Assembly (NCBI RefSeq): GCF_004681185.1
Contig: NZ_SRIF01000001.1
Location: forward strand, 434,001 to 498,000
Length of the DNA stretch: 64,000 bases
Origin: Haloarcula amylovorans
GTDB taxonomy: Archaea; Halobacteriota; Halobacteria; Halobacteriales; Haloarculaceae
Direction: 5' to 3'
In this document: piece by piece, positions 24,220-32,560 of the stretch
How positions within the stretch are numbered: position 1 is the stretch's first letter
Layout of the letters: every line of letters starts with the position of its first letter
The notes under the pieces: model-generated
Seen by the model: the letters and a program-made list of their open reading frames with translations, nothing else
Told to the model about the DNA's origin: nothing
The model's database searches: none
Translations under genes and position numbers: made by a program

Positions 24220-25023
24220 ATGAGTCTCGAACGCAAAGACGAACACGACCACAACGGCTGGATGGAATCGCGCGAGCTGTCGCCGCTCGAATCCATCTAC
24301 CTGACCACGCTCATCTGGCTCGACAAACGGCTCCGGGTCGTCGACTACCTGGAACTGCTAGAGGACCTCTATTACAAGGTCAACATGCAGATGCCGAAGA
24401 GCCACACCGAGCAGTACAACCTCGACAACAAGTTCTGGTACTGGTACCCGCTGTACGCGCTGGGGTCCTTTTCGACCATCGCGTACATCGTCGCCGCCAT
24501 CTCCGGCGCGTTGCTCGGCTTTTACTACGCCCCAGCCGCCGCGGCCGCCGACGGGACGCCGACCATAGCGTACGACTCGGTGATGATAATCATGGGCCAG
24601 CTTAACCTCGGCTACTTCCTGCGTTCGGTCCACCGCTGGGCCGCGCAGGTGATGGTCGCCGCGGTGTTCCTGCACATGCTCCGTGTCTACTTCACAGGCG
24701 CGTACAAGGAACCCCGCGAACTCAACTGGCTCATCGGCATCATCCTCATCTCACTGACACTCGTGTTCGGGTACACGGGCTACCTGCTTCCGTGGAGTCA
24801 GCTGTCGTTCTGGGCCGGCCAGATCGGCGTCGAGATGTCGCTGTCCATCCCGCTCATCGGCGAGTGGGTCGCACAGCTACTGTTCGGCGGCTTCACCCTC
24901 TCACAGTCCACGCTACAACGGATGTACATCCTGCACGTGTTCTTCCTGCCGTTCATCACGACGGCACTCGTCGCCGTCCACATCGGCATCGTCTGGATGC
25001 AGGGCATCGCGGAACCACACTGA
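24220..25023 (+). CDS. petB: Cytochrome b N-terminal (b6-like) subunit
   Basis: This 267-residue protein holds the four-helix heme-binding core of cytochrome b. The heme ligands are His138 and His152 in the second helix (VHRWAAQVMVAAVFLH) and His239 and His254 in the fourth (LHVFFLPFITTALVAVH). The spacing is 13 and 14 intervening residues. Fourteen is the b6 (b6f-type) value; mitochondrial-type cytochrome b has 13. An N-terminal segment of about 75 residues precedes the first helix. The C-terminal half of cytochrome b is a separate gene just downstream. Confidence 0.94.
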   Translation: MSLERKDEHDHNGWMESRELSPLESIYLTTLIWLDKRLRVVDYLELLEDLYYKVNMQMPKSHTEQYNLDNKFWYWYPLYALGSFSTIAYIVAAISGALLGFYYAPAAAAADGTPTIAYDSVMIIMGQLNLGYFLRSVHRWAAQVMVAAVFLHMLRVYFTGAYKEPRELNWLIGIILISLTLVFGYTGYLLPWSQLSFWAGQIGVEMSLSIPLIGEWVAQLLFGGFTLSQSTLQRMYILHVFFLPFITTALVAVHIGIVWMQGIAEPH

Positions 25024-25027
25024 TACC

Positions 25028-25795
25028 ATGAGCGAAAACGACACCGACGACGACGTTCGCACAGACGGCTCGGGCGGCGGGATCGTCGCACCTGACGACG
25101 AGACGCCGACGTGGTCCGAGCGCAAGCAACGCAAACAGGGCCTCTCACGGCTCACCTACGAGTACTTCGAGCGAGCGCGACGCGAGGACCAAGACCTGCG
25201 CCAGCAATCCGATTACGTCGAACGCGACGTGCTCGGGTTCCCGGCTTGGCCCCACGAGATGATACGGAACCTCGCGCTGACGAGCTTCTTCGTCGGCATG
25301 ATCCTGTTCCTCTCGGCGGCGCTCCCACCGGAGATGCCGAACCCGGCGAACTCGGGCGTGACGCCCGCCATTATCCTGCCGGACTGGTACCTCTACTGGT
25401 CGTTCGGCCTGCTAAAACTCGGCCCGCTCAATCCCGACTTGAGCATTCTGGGCGGGCAGAAGTTGATGGCCGACCGGACCTACGGTGTGTTGGCGAACGT
25501 GGTCGTCGTCGGCTTCGTCGCTATCGTTCCCTTCCTCAACAAGGGCTCTGCACGCCGTCCGGTCGAACAGCCGTTCTGGGCGGCCGTCGGGATGTCCGGC
25601 GTCATCTTCAGCTTCACTATCGCAGCGCTGTCCATCAAGAACCTCGTTCCGATGGACTCGAACCTGCTGTTCGATCTGACGTTCCTCGTCCCCATCGTCT
25701 CCGCGACCATCACCTACGCGGTGTTGAAGACGATGCGCGAGGGATACATGTTCGACCTTAATCGCCGATACTACCGGCTCAGGCCGCCGAAGTAA
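25028..25795 (+). CDS. petD: Cytochrome b C-terminal (subunit IV-like) subunit
   Basis: This 255-residue protein supplies the last helices of cytochrome b, including the Qo-site loop. The Qo motif is PDWY (residues 118-121) instead of PEWY, a change associated with low-potential menaquinone users. An N-terminal region of about 70 acidic residues is predicted to be soluble; three to four helices follow. It begins four bases after the petB stop. Together with petA and petB it makes a quinol:halocyanin oxidoreductase. Confidence 0.92.
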   Translation: MSENDTDDDVRTDGSGGGIVAPDDETPTWSERKQRKQGLSRLTYEYFERARREDQDLRQQSDYVERDVLGFPAWPHEMIRNLALTSFFVGMILFLSAALPPEMPNPANSGVTPAIILPDWYLYWSFGLLKLGPLNPDLSILGGQKLMADRTYGVLANVVVVGFVAIVPFLNKGSARRPVEQPFWAAVGMSGVIFSFTIAALSIKNLVPMDSNLLFDLTFLVPIVSATITYAVLKTMREGYMFDLNRRYYRLRPPK

Positions 25796-25873
25796 CGGTA
25801 TTCGATTTTTCGCCGCGATTCGTTGCGAGTCCGCAGGCCAACAGTATTGTAGCCTCAGCGTCACTTCTCTTAT

Positions 25874-27037
25874 ATGACTGATGTGGTCGTGGTAGACGGC
25901 GCTCGCACTGCACACGGTGCCCTGCTCGGGAAACTCTCGGAGCGTTCGACGACGGCGCTCGGGCGGGCCGCCGTCGAAGGGCTACTGGACCGTACCGGCG
26001 TCGACCACGCTGTCCCCGACTGGGTCTGTCTCGGCAACGCCGTCCAAGCGGGCGTCGGACAGGTGCCCGCGCGACAGGTCGTCGTCGACTCACCGTTGCC
26101 CGACGACTGCCCGGCGACGACGACCAACGAGGCGTCCGGGTCCGGCCTCCGGGCCATCGTGAACGCCGTCGACCGCATCGATGCGGGACGGGCCTCGGTG
26201 TGTCTCGCTGGCGGGATGGAGTCGATGTCGAACGCGCCGTACCTCGTCCGCGAGATGCGCGGCGGCCGCCGTCACGGGGACACGACGCTCGTGGACGCGA
26301 TGATACACGACTCGCTGTGGGACAAGAACTACGACGCCCATATGGGAACGCTCACGGACCGTATCGCTGAGCGCTTCGACATCTCCAGAGAGGCGCAGGA
26401 CGAGTACGCCCGGCGGAGCAACCACCGCGCCGCCGACGCCGTCGAGGAGGGCGTTTTCGAGCGGGAGATAGTGCCCGTCGACGTGGGCGATCATCTCGTC
26501 ACCGAAGACGAGGGGCCACGCCCCGAGACGACCGTCGAGCAGTTGGCGAAACTCCCGCCGGCGTTCGGCGATGACGGGACGATAACGGCGGGCAACGCCT
26601 CGAAACTCGCCGACGGCGCGGGGGCGGTGTTGCTCGCCGACGCGGAGGCGGCCGACGCCGCGGGGATGGGACCGATGGCACACGTCGAGGACTACGCCGT
26701 CGCCTACCGCGACCCCGCGGAGTTCTCGCTGGCCGTCTGTGACGCCGTCTCGAAACTGCTCGACGAGAACGACCTTGCGGTCGCAGACGTGGATCACTTC
26801 GAACTCAACGAGGCCTTCGCCGCCCAGATGGTGTACGTCGCCGACGAACTCGACATCCCGCCGGAGAAACACAACCCGCTGGGCGGCGCGGTGGCGCTCG
26901 GCCACCCCATCGGCGCGAGCGGTGGCATCCTCGCGACGACGCTCGTCTACGCGATGGAGCGCGAGGATTTGGACAGGGGTGTAGTGGGGATGAGCGTCGG
27001 CGGCGGGGGCGCAATAGCGATGTCGTTGGTCCGGTAG
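25874..27037 (+). CDS. Thiolase-fold protein with both catalytic cysteines replaced by serine
   Basis: This 387-residue protein aligns along its length with acetyl-CoA C-acyltransferases (ELNEAFAAQ and ALGHPIGASG with His344). The nucleophile motif, normally NxxCxSG, is TTNEASGSG, giving Ser88. The second cysteine motif, normally CxGGG, is MSVGGGG, giving Ser374. A Ser-His-His triad is known in haloarchaeal beta-ketothiolases that pair with an OB-fold beta subunit, but a Ser-His-Ser arrangement and no adjacent beta subunit is unusual. Thiolysis or condensation may be altered or lost. A near-copy of its 3' end follows. Confidence 0.88.
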   Translation: MTDVVVVDGARTAHGALLGKLSERSTTALGRAAVEGLLDRTGVDHAVPDWVCLGNAVQAGVGQVPARQVVVDSPLPDDCPATTTNEASGSGLRAIVNAVDRIDAGRASVCLAGGMESMSNAPYLVREMRGGRRHGDTTLVDAMIHDSLWDKNYDAHMGTLTDRIAERFDISREAQDEYARRSNHRAADAVEEGVFEREIVPVDVGDHLVTEDEGPRPETTVEQLAKLPPAFGDDGTITAGNASKLADGAGAVLLADAEAADAAGMGPMAHVEDYAVAYRDPAEFSLAVCDAVSKLLDENDLAVADVDHFELNEAFAAQMVYVADELDIPPEKHNPLGGAVALGHPIGASGGILATTLVYAMEREDLDRGVVGMSVGGGGAIAMSLVR

Positions 27038-27123
27038 TCTCGCCTGGCGGCGACGGGAGTGAGCGTCGGCGGTGGGGGCGCAATAGCGATGTCACTAATT
27101 CGGTAGTCTCGCCCGGCGGCGAC
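26991..27123 (+). repeat. Tandem near-copy of the thiolase 3' end
   Basis: A 64-base segment at 26991-27054 spans the last 14 codons, stop and a short downstream part of the thiolase. It recurs at 27060-27123 with about six mismatches. The second unit still reads SVGGGGAIAMSLIR then TAG, so most changes are silent or conservative (Val to Ile). That is what is expected of a diverged gene, not a fresh duplication. It probably is the tail of a lost tandem paralogue. Confidence 0.85.
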
Positions 27124-27180
27124 TGCTCGCCGAACGCAGAAATCGGGAGCATTATCGGGACGGCACGCGCCTGCGAAGGT

Positions 27181-28305
27181 ATGCCAGCATTCTCCACACG
27201 CGTCGAACAGGTGTCGATTTCGGGCATCCGCGAGGTGTTCGAGGCCGCCGGCGAGGACGCCATCAACCTCGGACTGGGCCAACCGGACTTTCCGACACCG
27301 GACCACGCCCGCGAGGCCGCCGTCACGGCCATCCGCGCCGGCGACGCCGACGCCTACACGTCGAATACGGGAACCGAGTCGCTGCGCGAGGCCATCGCCG
27401 AGAAGCACGCCCGAGACAACGACTTCGACGTCGACCCGAACGACGTCATCGCCACCTCCGGCGGAAGCGAGGCGCTGCACATCGCGCTAGAGGCCCACGT
27501 GAACGAAGGTGAGGAAGTACTCTTCCCAGACCCTGGCTTCGTCTCCTACGAGGCGCTGACCCACCTCGCCGGTGGGACGCCGAAACCGGTCGGGTTGCGA
27601 GATGACCTGACGATGGATCCGGGAGCCGTCGAGGACGCCATCACCGACGACACCGCAGCGTTCGTCGTCAACTCGCCGGCCAACCCTACCGGCGCGGTGC
27701 AGTCGCCCTCGGACATGCGTGAGTTCGCGCGCATCGCCGCTGAACACGACGTGCTCTGCATCTCTGACGAGGTGTACGAGAAGCAGGTGTTCGAGGGAGA
27801 GCACCGCTCGCCGGCGGCGTTCGACGAGACGGGCAGCGTCGTCGTCGTCAACGCCTGCTCGAAGGCCTATTCGATGACTGGGTGGCGACTCGGTTGGGTC
27901 ACCGGGTCGAACGAGCGAATCGAGCGAATGTTGCGCGTCCACCAGTACGCACAGGCCTGTGCCTCCGCGCCCGCCCAGTACGCTGCCGAAGCCGCACTCA
28001 CCGGGCCGCAGGAACAGGTCGCCGAGATGCGCGAGGCCTTCCAGCAGCGCCGCGACGTCCTCCTCGACGGCTTCGAGGAGATGGGACTGGCGTGTCCGAC
28101 ACCGAAGGGCGCGTTCTACGCGATGCCGAAGGTGCCCGATGGTTGGGTCGAGGAAGTCATCGACCGTGGCGTCATCGTCGTTCCAGGTGACGCCTTCGGC
28201 GAGAACGGCGACGGCTACGCCCGCATCTCCTACGCGACGGACATGGAGACGTTGAAAGAGGCCATCGACATCATGGCCGAAGCGACGGCCGCCGTGAAGT
28301 CGTAA
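27181..28305 (+). CDS. PLP-dependent aminotransferase, class I/II
   Basis: This 374-residue enzyme has the fold-type I aminotransferase signatures: GLGQPDFPTPDHA at the start, NSPANPTGAV in the middle, and the PLP-binding Lys in NACSKAYSMTGWRLGW. A conserved Arg is at the C-terminus (YARISYA). It is in the aspartate/aromatic aminotransferase branch; exact amino acid cannot be told. It starts 57 bases after the thiolase tail copy and so may have its own promoter. Confidence 0.92.
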   Translation: MPAFSTRVEQVSISGIREVFEAAGEDAINLGLGQPDFPTPDHAREAAVTAIRAGDADAYTSNTGTESLREAIAEKHARDNDFDVDPNDVIATSGGSEALHIALEAHVNEGEEVLFPDPGFVSYEALTHLAGGTPKPVGLRDDLTMDPGAVEDAITDDTAAFVVNSPANPTGAVQSPSDMREFARIAAEHDVLCISDEVYEKQVFEGEHRSPAAFDETGSVVVVNACSKAYSMTGWRLGWVTGSNERIERMLRVHQYAQACASAPAQYAAEAALTGPQEQVAEMREAFQQRRDVLLDGFEEMGLACPTPKGAFYAMPKVPDGWVEEVIDRGVIVVPGDAFGENGDGYARISYATDMETLKEAIDIMAEATAAVKS

Positions 28306-28359
28306 TCCGAACCGAGGCGCGGCGAAGCGTCATGTTCGTCGGGTCCGTAGTCGCACGTG

Positions 28360-28731
28360 ATGAAACACCTCGCGCCGTCGAACGTCCCGGTCTACGAGAC
28401 AGCCGACGAGCAACGGGCCATCTGGCACCGGTGTGCCGAACGCGGGCAACCCGTCATTGCCGTCCGGGACGCGACCCGCGGCCACATCGTCAAGTACGAC
28501 CTCCAGCATCTCGACCGACAGCTCTCACCGTCAACCGTCCAGCAGTTACGCGACCGGGTTCGCTCGCGGCGGCCCTATCCGACCGGTACCGACCCGATCT
28601 CCGAGACCGAAGGCGTCGGCGGCGAGGCCGGTCCGGTGTCGGGGGAACTCCACGCGCCGACGGAAGCGGCCGCCCGCGAACTCGCCTCCCACATCTCGCA
28701 GTTCGTCTTAGACAGGGACAACTGGCAGTAG
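28360..28731 (+). CDS. Hypothetical protein, 123 residues
   Basis: This protein is soluble, with no signal peptide or membrane segment. The N-terminal half (VYETADEQRAIWHRCAERGQ and KYDLQHLDRQ) looks like a small mixed domain. The C-terminal part is acidic and ends with a helical HAPTEAAARELASHISQFVL. I do not recognise a family. A GTG one codon earlier (28357) is a possible start. It is a single gene before the UbiA-family gene. Confidence 0.6.
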   Translation: MKHLAPSNVPVYETADEQRAIWHRCAERGQPVIAVRDATRGHIVKYDLQHLDRQLSPSTVQQLRDRVRSRRPYPTGTDPISETEGVGGEAGPVSGELHAPTEAAARELASHISQFVLDRDNWQ

Positions 28732-28791
28732 TTCGCTCCTAGCGAGGGGTATCCTGCGAGAGTTTTTCAGTCGTGCGACCCACGATACCGT

Positions 28792-29646
28792 ATGGCAGTT
28801 GCCCGGCACGAATCGGGACCGCTCGCCGCGGGGCGGGCACTGGTCTCGCAGGTCCATCCGGTGTTCATGCTCCCACCGCTGGCCACGTCGCTATTCGGGG
28901 CGCTTCTCGCTGGCGAGGTCTCACTTTCCGTCGCGGCATTCCACGTCACCGCGATGTTTTTCGCCGTCTACACCGCTCACGTCAAGGACGGCTACGTAGA
29001 CTTCCACGTCCGCGGCGAGGACGACGACCACCCGCTGACCGTCGGTGGCTGTCGGGCCGCCCTCGTCACCGCTGGTATCGGGTTCGCGTGCTGTACAGTG
29101 GGATTGTGGCTCCTCGCCGGACTCGGCGCGGCTCTGTTGACGCTACCGACGTGGGTCATCGGCTACGCGCACGCCCCCCAACTGGACCTCAACCCCGTCG
29201 GGGCGACGATGGGCTACCCCGCCGGTATCGCCCTCGCACTCCTCGGCGGCTACTACGCACAGGCGACAGCGCTCAGTCCCCGCGTCGTAGGGCTGGCCGT
29301 CGTCTTCCTCTGCCTGCTCACAGGTATCAAGGTAATCGACGACGAGAAGGACTACGACTACGACCGCTCCATCCAGAAACGCACCGTCGCCGTCGTACTG
29401 GGACCGGCGCGGGCCAGGCGATTCGCCCTCGCCCTATTGGTGGCGGCGATGGTCGGCGTCGTCGGCCTCGCGGTCGTACTTCCCGGAATCCCGCCGAGCG
29501 CCGCCGGTGCGGCCCTTGTCTTCGGCGTCGTCGCCGCCATCGCCCAACGCGCCGAGTCGGAACTGGCGACGATGCTGTTGATTCGAGGCTCGTACCTCTT
29601 TTTGGCCGTACTGGTCGCGGCGGTGTGGTTCCGACCGCTGGCGTGA
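28792..29646 (+). CDS. UbiA family prenyltransferase
   Basis: This 284-residue protein has eight or nine membrane segments and the two Asp-rich prenyl-diphosphate motifs. The first is in the KDGYVDFHVRGEDDD region and the second is DDEKDYDYD. UbiA enzymes transfer isoprenoid chains to aromatic or glycerol-phosphate acceptors; archaeal members serve menaquinone, heme or ether lipid synthesis. The acceptor here is not clear from sequence. Tat-lipid and respiratory roles are possible given the nearby menaquinol-type complex. Confidence 0.87.
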   Translation: MAVARHESGPLAAGRALVSQVHPVFMLPPLATSLFGALLAGEVSLSVAAFHVTAMFFAVYTAHVKDGYVDFHVRGEDDDHPLTVGGCRAALVTAGIGFACCTVGLWLLAGLGAALLTLPTWVIGYAHAPQLDLNPVGATMGYPAGIALALLGGYYAQATALSPRVVGLAVVFLCLLTGIKVIDDEKDYDYDRSIQKRTVAVVLGPARARRFALALLVAAMVGVVGLAVVLPGIPPSAAGAALVFGVVAAIAQRAESELATMLLIRGSYLFLAVLVAAVWFRPLA

Positions 29647-29674
29647 ACGGCGAGTGACCGCGACCCTGTCGCGC

Positions 29675-30853
29675 TCAGTTGTCGCTGACTATCTTGATAA
29701 CTGACCCTTCTTCGAGTTCCTCCTCGTCACTGATTCGCATCCCCTTGCGGGCGTCGACGGCGTGGATGTAGCCGTCGCCGATGTCCGAGTGGACGGCGTA
29801 GGCGAGGTCTTTCGGCGTCGAGCTGCGCGGCAGGAGGAACGCGTCGGGGAGGACGTTCCCCTGGCCGTCAGTCCACTTTGTGTCGTTCTGGACCGGGTAC
29901 GCCGTGATATGGTCCAGCAGATCGTAGACGGCGGTGTCCATCGACTGCTGGACGCCGGTGCCGCCGTACTCGGCCATCACCTCGCGGATGCGTTCTAGAC
30001 CCTCGCGTTGCTGGTCGCTCAGGTCCCCGACGATTTCGAAATCCGGGTCACCGGGGTCGTAGCCGACCACGCCCGCCTCCGCGGCCTTCCGTAGCGCCAA
30101 CTCGCCGTCGGCGGTGGCGGGGACTACTCTCTCGGCGGCCTCGCGGAGTCGTTCGACGTTGCCCTCGGGCGCGATATCGGCCTTGTTGGCGACGACGACG
30201 ATGGGTTTCGTTCGGCGGCGAATCTCGCGGGCCAGCGCCTCGCGGTGGTCGTCGGTCCACGCGATGGGGTCATCGGGGTAGTCGAGGTCGCGCAGCGTGC
30301 GAGCAACGTCAAGTTCTGTCGCGCCGACGCCGGTCAGCATATCCACGAGCGCCTCGTCTAAGTCGAAATCGGGCGAGCGAGACTGTCGCTCGACGGACTC
30401 CCAGTTGCGGGAGACGATGCTCGCGAGCCAGAGGTCCATCTCCTCCTCGACGAAGTGCACGTCCTCGACCGGGTCGTGTTCGCCGACTTCGACCGGTTCG
30501 CCCTCCTCGTCGGTCCCGCCCGAGGCGTCGACGACGTTCAAGATGACGTCAGCGTTAGTGAGTTCGTCCAAGAACTGGTTGCCCAGCCCCCGCCCCTCGT
30601 GGGCACCCGGGACGAGACCAGCCACGTCGATGAGCTCGACGGGGACGTAGCGCTTGCCGTCGTGACAGTTGTCGTCGCCGCAGCGCTCCTCGCGGTCGAG
30701 ACAGGGACAGTCAGTGCGGACGTGACTGACACCGCGGTTGGCGTCGATGGTCGTAAATGGGTAGTTGCCCACGTCCACGTCGGCCATCGTCGCCGCCTTG
30801 TAGAAGGTAGACTTCCCGGCGTTTGGCTTGCCGGCGAGTGCGATAGAGAGCAT
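29675..30853 (-). CDS. ychF: YchF/OLA1-type GTPase or ATPase
   Basis: This 392-residue protein begins [19 protein letters not shown], with the Walker A motif. It contains [18 protein letters not shown] (switch region), VANKAD (G4), and a C-terminal TGS domain (about 310-392, [25 protein letters not shown]). It is the archaeal OLA1/YchF type that binds ribosomes and prefers ATP in relatives. An inserted Zn-like Cys cluster near residues 50-65 ([15 protein letters not shown]) is notable. The next gene on the same strand is the bactofilin-like protein. Confidence 0.93.
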   Translation of the reverse strand: MLSIALAGKPNAGKSTFYKAATMADVDVGNYPFTTIDANRGVSHVRTDCPCLDREERCGDDNCHDGKRYVPVELIDVAGLVPGAHEGRGLGNQFLDELTNADVILNVVDASGGTDEEGEPVEVGEHDPVEDVHFVEEEMDLWLASIVSRNWESVERQSRSPDFDLDEALVDMLTGVGATELDVARTLRDLDYPDDPIAWTDDHREALAREIRRRTKPIVVVANKADIAPEGNVERLREAAERVVPATADGELALRKAAEAGVVGYDPGDPDFEIVGDLSDQQREGLERIREVMAEYGGTGVQQSMDTAVYDLLDHITAYPVQNDTKWTDGQGNVLPDAFLLPRSSTPKDLAYAVHSDIGDGYIHAVDARKGMRISDEEELEEGSVIKIVSDN

Positions 30854-30892
30854 GCCACCGGCTACCGCACTCGTCGGGAAGGGGATTTCGGT

Positions 30893-32074
30893 CTACTCCG
30901 CTTGCGCGGTCTCTTCGGTGTCGTCCCCGTCCGAATCGTCATCGGCCGCAGTTCCCGCTGTTGCCTCCTCGTCGTTTGCCGTCTGTGTCTCCGTCGCGTC
31001 GGGCGTGTCGGTCGCGGTCGTCTCCTCGTCGGACGACTCCTCCGGCGCGGTCGAGGTGGTCTCCTCTGAGTCGTCTGTGGCCGAAGCGTCCGCGCTTTCT
31101 TCGTCGGTCACCGTCTCGCTTTCGTCCGTCGCGGCATCGTCGTCTCCCTCGCTGTCGTCTGCCGCCCCCTTGTCGGCCGCTTCGAGTTCCTCGGCCATCT
31201 CGGCCATCGCGGCGGCGGACTCGTCCGGCCGGGAGAGCACCTCGTTGGTGTGCATCCGCATCCCGTCGCGGGCGCGAATCTTCCCGTCGACGGTGGCGTT
31301 CTCGTGGAGCTCGACCGTCGACGCGGAGATGTCGCCCCAGATCTTCGCCCCGGGACCGACGCGGACGTCGCCGTTGCGGGTCGTCACGTCGCCTTTGATC
31401 TCGGTCCCCTTGCCGACGATTACGTCTTCGCGGCCGCGCAAACTGCCGAAGATCACGTTGTCACGGCCGACTTCCAGCGACTCGGCACGGATGTTGCCGT
31501 GGAGGCGGCAGTCGTCGCCGATGGTCGCGGGCGTCGAGACACGCCACGCGTCGTCGGAGACGCTGGCTCCCCGCGGGACGAGTATCGGCTTCTGGTCGTC
31601 GTCTTCGCCGAGCATCTCGTTTACGAGGTCCGCCGCCGCGTCGTCCTCGCCGATGCGGAGCAGCTGCGAGAGGTAGACGAACAGGAAGACGATGGTCGGC
31701 ATCGGGTTGCGGATGACGATCCAGCCGTTGGCCTCGAAGCCGTTCTCGATGTCGACGTCGTCGCCGATATCGAGGTCGCCGGCGACGCGCAACTCCCCGC
31801 CGATGTGGACGCGTTCACCGATGTAGGCGTCCTCACCGACGAGGACGTTGTCCTCGACGTCACACCACATGTCGAGGCGGCAGTCGCCCTCGGCCTCGAT
31901 ATGACCGCCGAAGCGCACGCGTTCGTCGGCGATGACCGAGCGGCCGCGAACGCCGAATTCGATTGTGCTCTGCCCGCCGATGATGACGTCGCCGTCCGTG
32001 ACGAGGTCGTGTTCCTCGACGGTGGTGCCGTCGGGGATGGCGAGTTCCGAGAGCGGGTCAGAGCCGAGTGGCAC
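30893..32074 (-). CDS. Bactofilin/halofilin-like polymer-forming protein
   Basis: This 393-residue protein contains repeated beta-helix strands in two blocks (about 15-115 and 180-275), for example GDVIIGGQSTIEFGVRG and GDVTTRNGDVRVGPGAKIWG. A short hydrophobic segment (MPTIVFLFVYLSQLL) lies between the blocks. The C-terminal 115 residues are a long, acidic, Ser/Thr-rich disordered tail. The pattern is that of bactofilins, which self-assemble without nucleotides. Haloarchaeal halofilins, involved in cell shape, have such domains, so this is a candidate. It starts with GTG. Confidence 0.78.
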   Translation of the reverse strand: MPLGSDPLSELAIPDGTTVEEHDLVTDGDVIIGGQSTIEFGVRGRSVIADERVRFGGHIEAEGDCRLDMWCDVEDNVLVGEDAYIGERVHIGGELRVAGDLDIGDDVDIENGFEANGWIVIRNPMPTIVFLFVYLSQLLRIGEDDAAADLVNEMLGEDDDQKPILVPRGASVSDDAWRVSTPATIGDDCRLHGNIRAESLEVGRDNVIFGSLRGREDVIVGKGTEIKGDVTTRNGDVRVGPGAKIWGDISASTVELHENATVDGKIRARDGMRMHTNEVLSRPDESAAAMAEMAEELEAADKGAADDSEGDDDAATDESETVTDEESADASATDDSEETTSTAPEESSDEETTATDTPDATETQTANDEEATAGTAADDDSDGDDTEETAQAE

Positions 32075-32195
32075 AGGCCATATAGTGGTACCGACGCTCT
32101 TAAACCCTGAGGCAGCGCACGACGTGCGTCTGCCGCACGTCTGACGCAGGATGCTGAGAGACTACACTTTTATTCGTCTCCCCCCTACGTCAGAT

Positions 32196-32393
32196 ATGAC
32201 TGTTCTCTCGTTCGACGAGCAGGGTGTCGACGTCGTCTACGACGGAACCGAGTTCCGACTGGAGAAAGAACTCATCGAGGACGCGACACAGAAGTCCTAC
32301 CCCGATGTGACCGACCACGAAGTCCTTCAGATTGTCGAACCCGACCCGGCGCTCTCCGGAGAGCCACAGCGCATCGCCGAGATCGTCGAGTGA
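32196..32393 (+). CDS. Small DUF5800-type protein
   Basis: This 65-residue acidic protein (TVLSFDEQGVDVVYDGTEFRLEKELIEDA) has a compact alpha/beta pattern with no signal or membrane segment. It matches, as far as I can tell, the haloarchaeal family DUF5800 of unknown function. The open frame can be extended 15 codons upstream, but those residues look random, so ATG at 32196 is used. It is a stand-alone gene. Confidence 0.72.
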   Translation: MTVLSFDEQGVDVVYDGTEFRLEKELIEDATQKSYPDVTDHEVLQIVEPDPALSGEPQRIAEIVE

Positions 32394-32530
32394 CTACCGC
32401 GTCCTCGGTCGGTTCTCACGAAGGAATAATATTCTCTCGAAGGAAAAGTAACGAAGATAGACAAAACCGCCGCCGTCTTGCGGTCCTCAGCCCGAAAAAT
32501 CGTGGCAAAAACTCACACTGCCGGTAGGCA

Positions 32531-32558
32531 TTTAAGTACCCAGAGCCTCACTGTGAGG
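32531..32558 (+). promoter_or_regulatory. Promoter with palindromic operator candidate before thiolase gene
   Basis: A TATA-like TTTAAG is at 32531-32536. A palindrome CCTCAC-T-GTGAGG occupies 32546-32558, covering the predicted transcription start and abutting the GAGGTA ribosome site, two bases before the ATG at 32561. A bound repressor would block both initiation and translation, which makes this a good operator candidate. Confidence 0.5.
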
Positions 32559-32560
32559 TA

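Noticed and set aside
31000..31200. Repetitive coding sequence at the end of the bactofilin-like gene as a possible mobile repeat
   Set aside because: It is a disordered acidic Ser/Thr tail, common in halophile proteins, with no hairpins or direct repeats of constant length.
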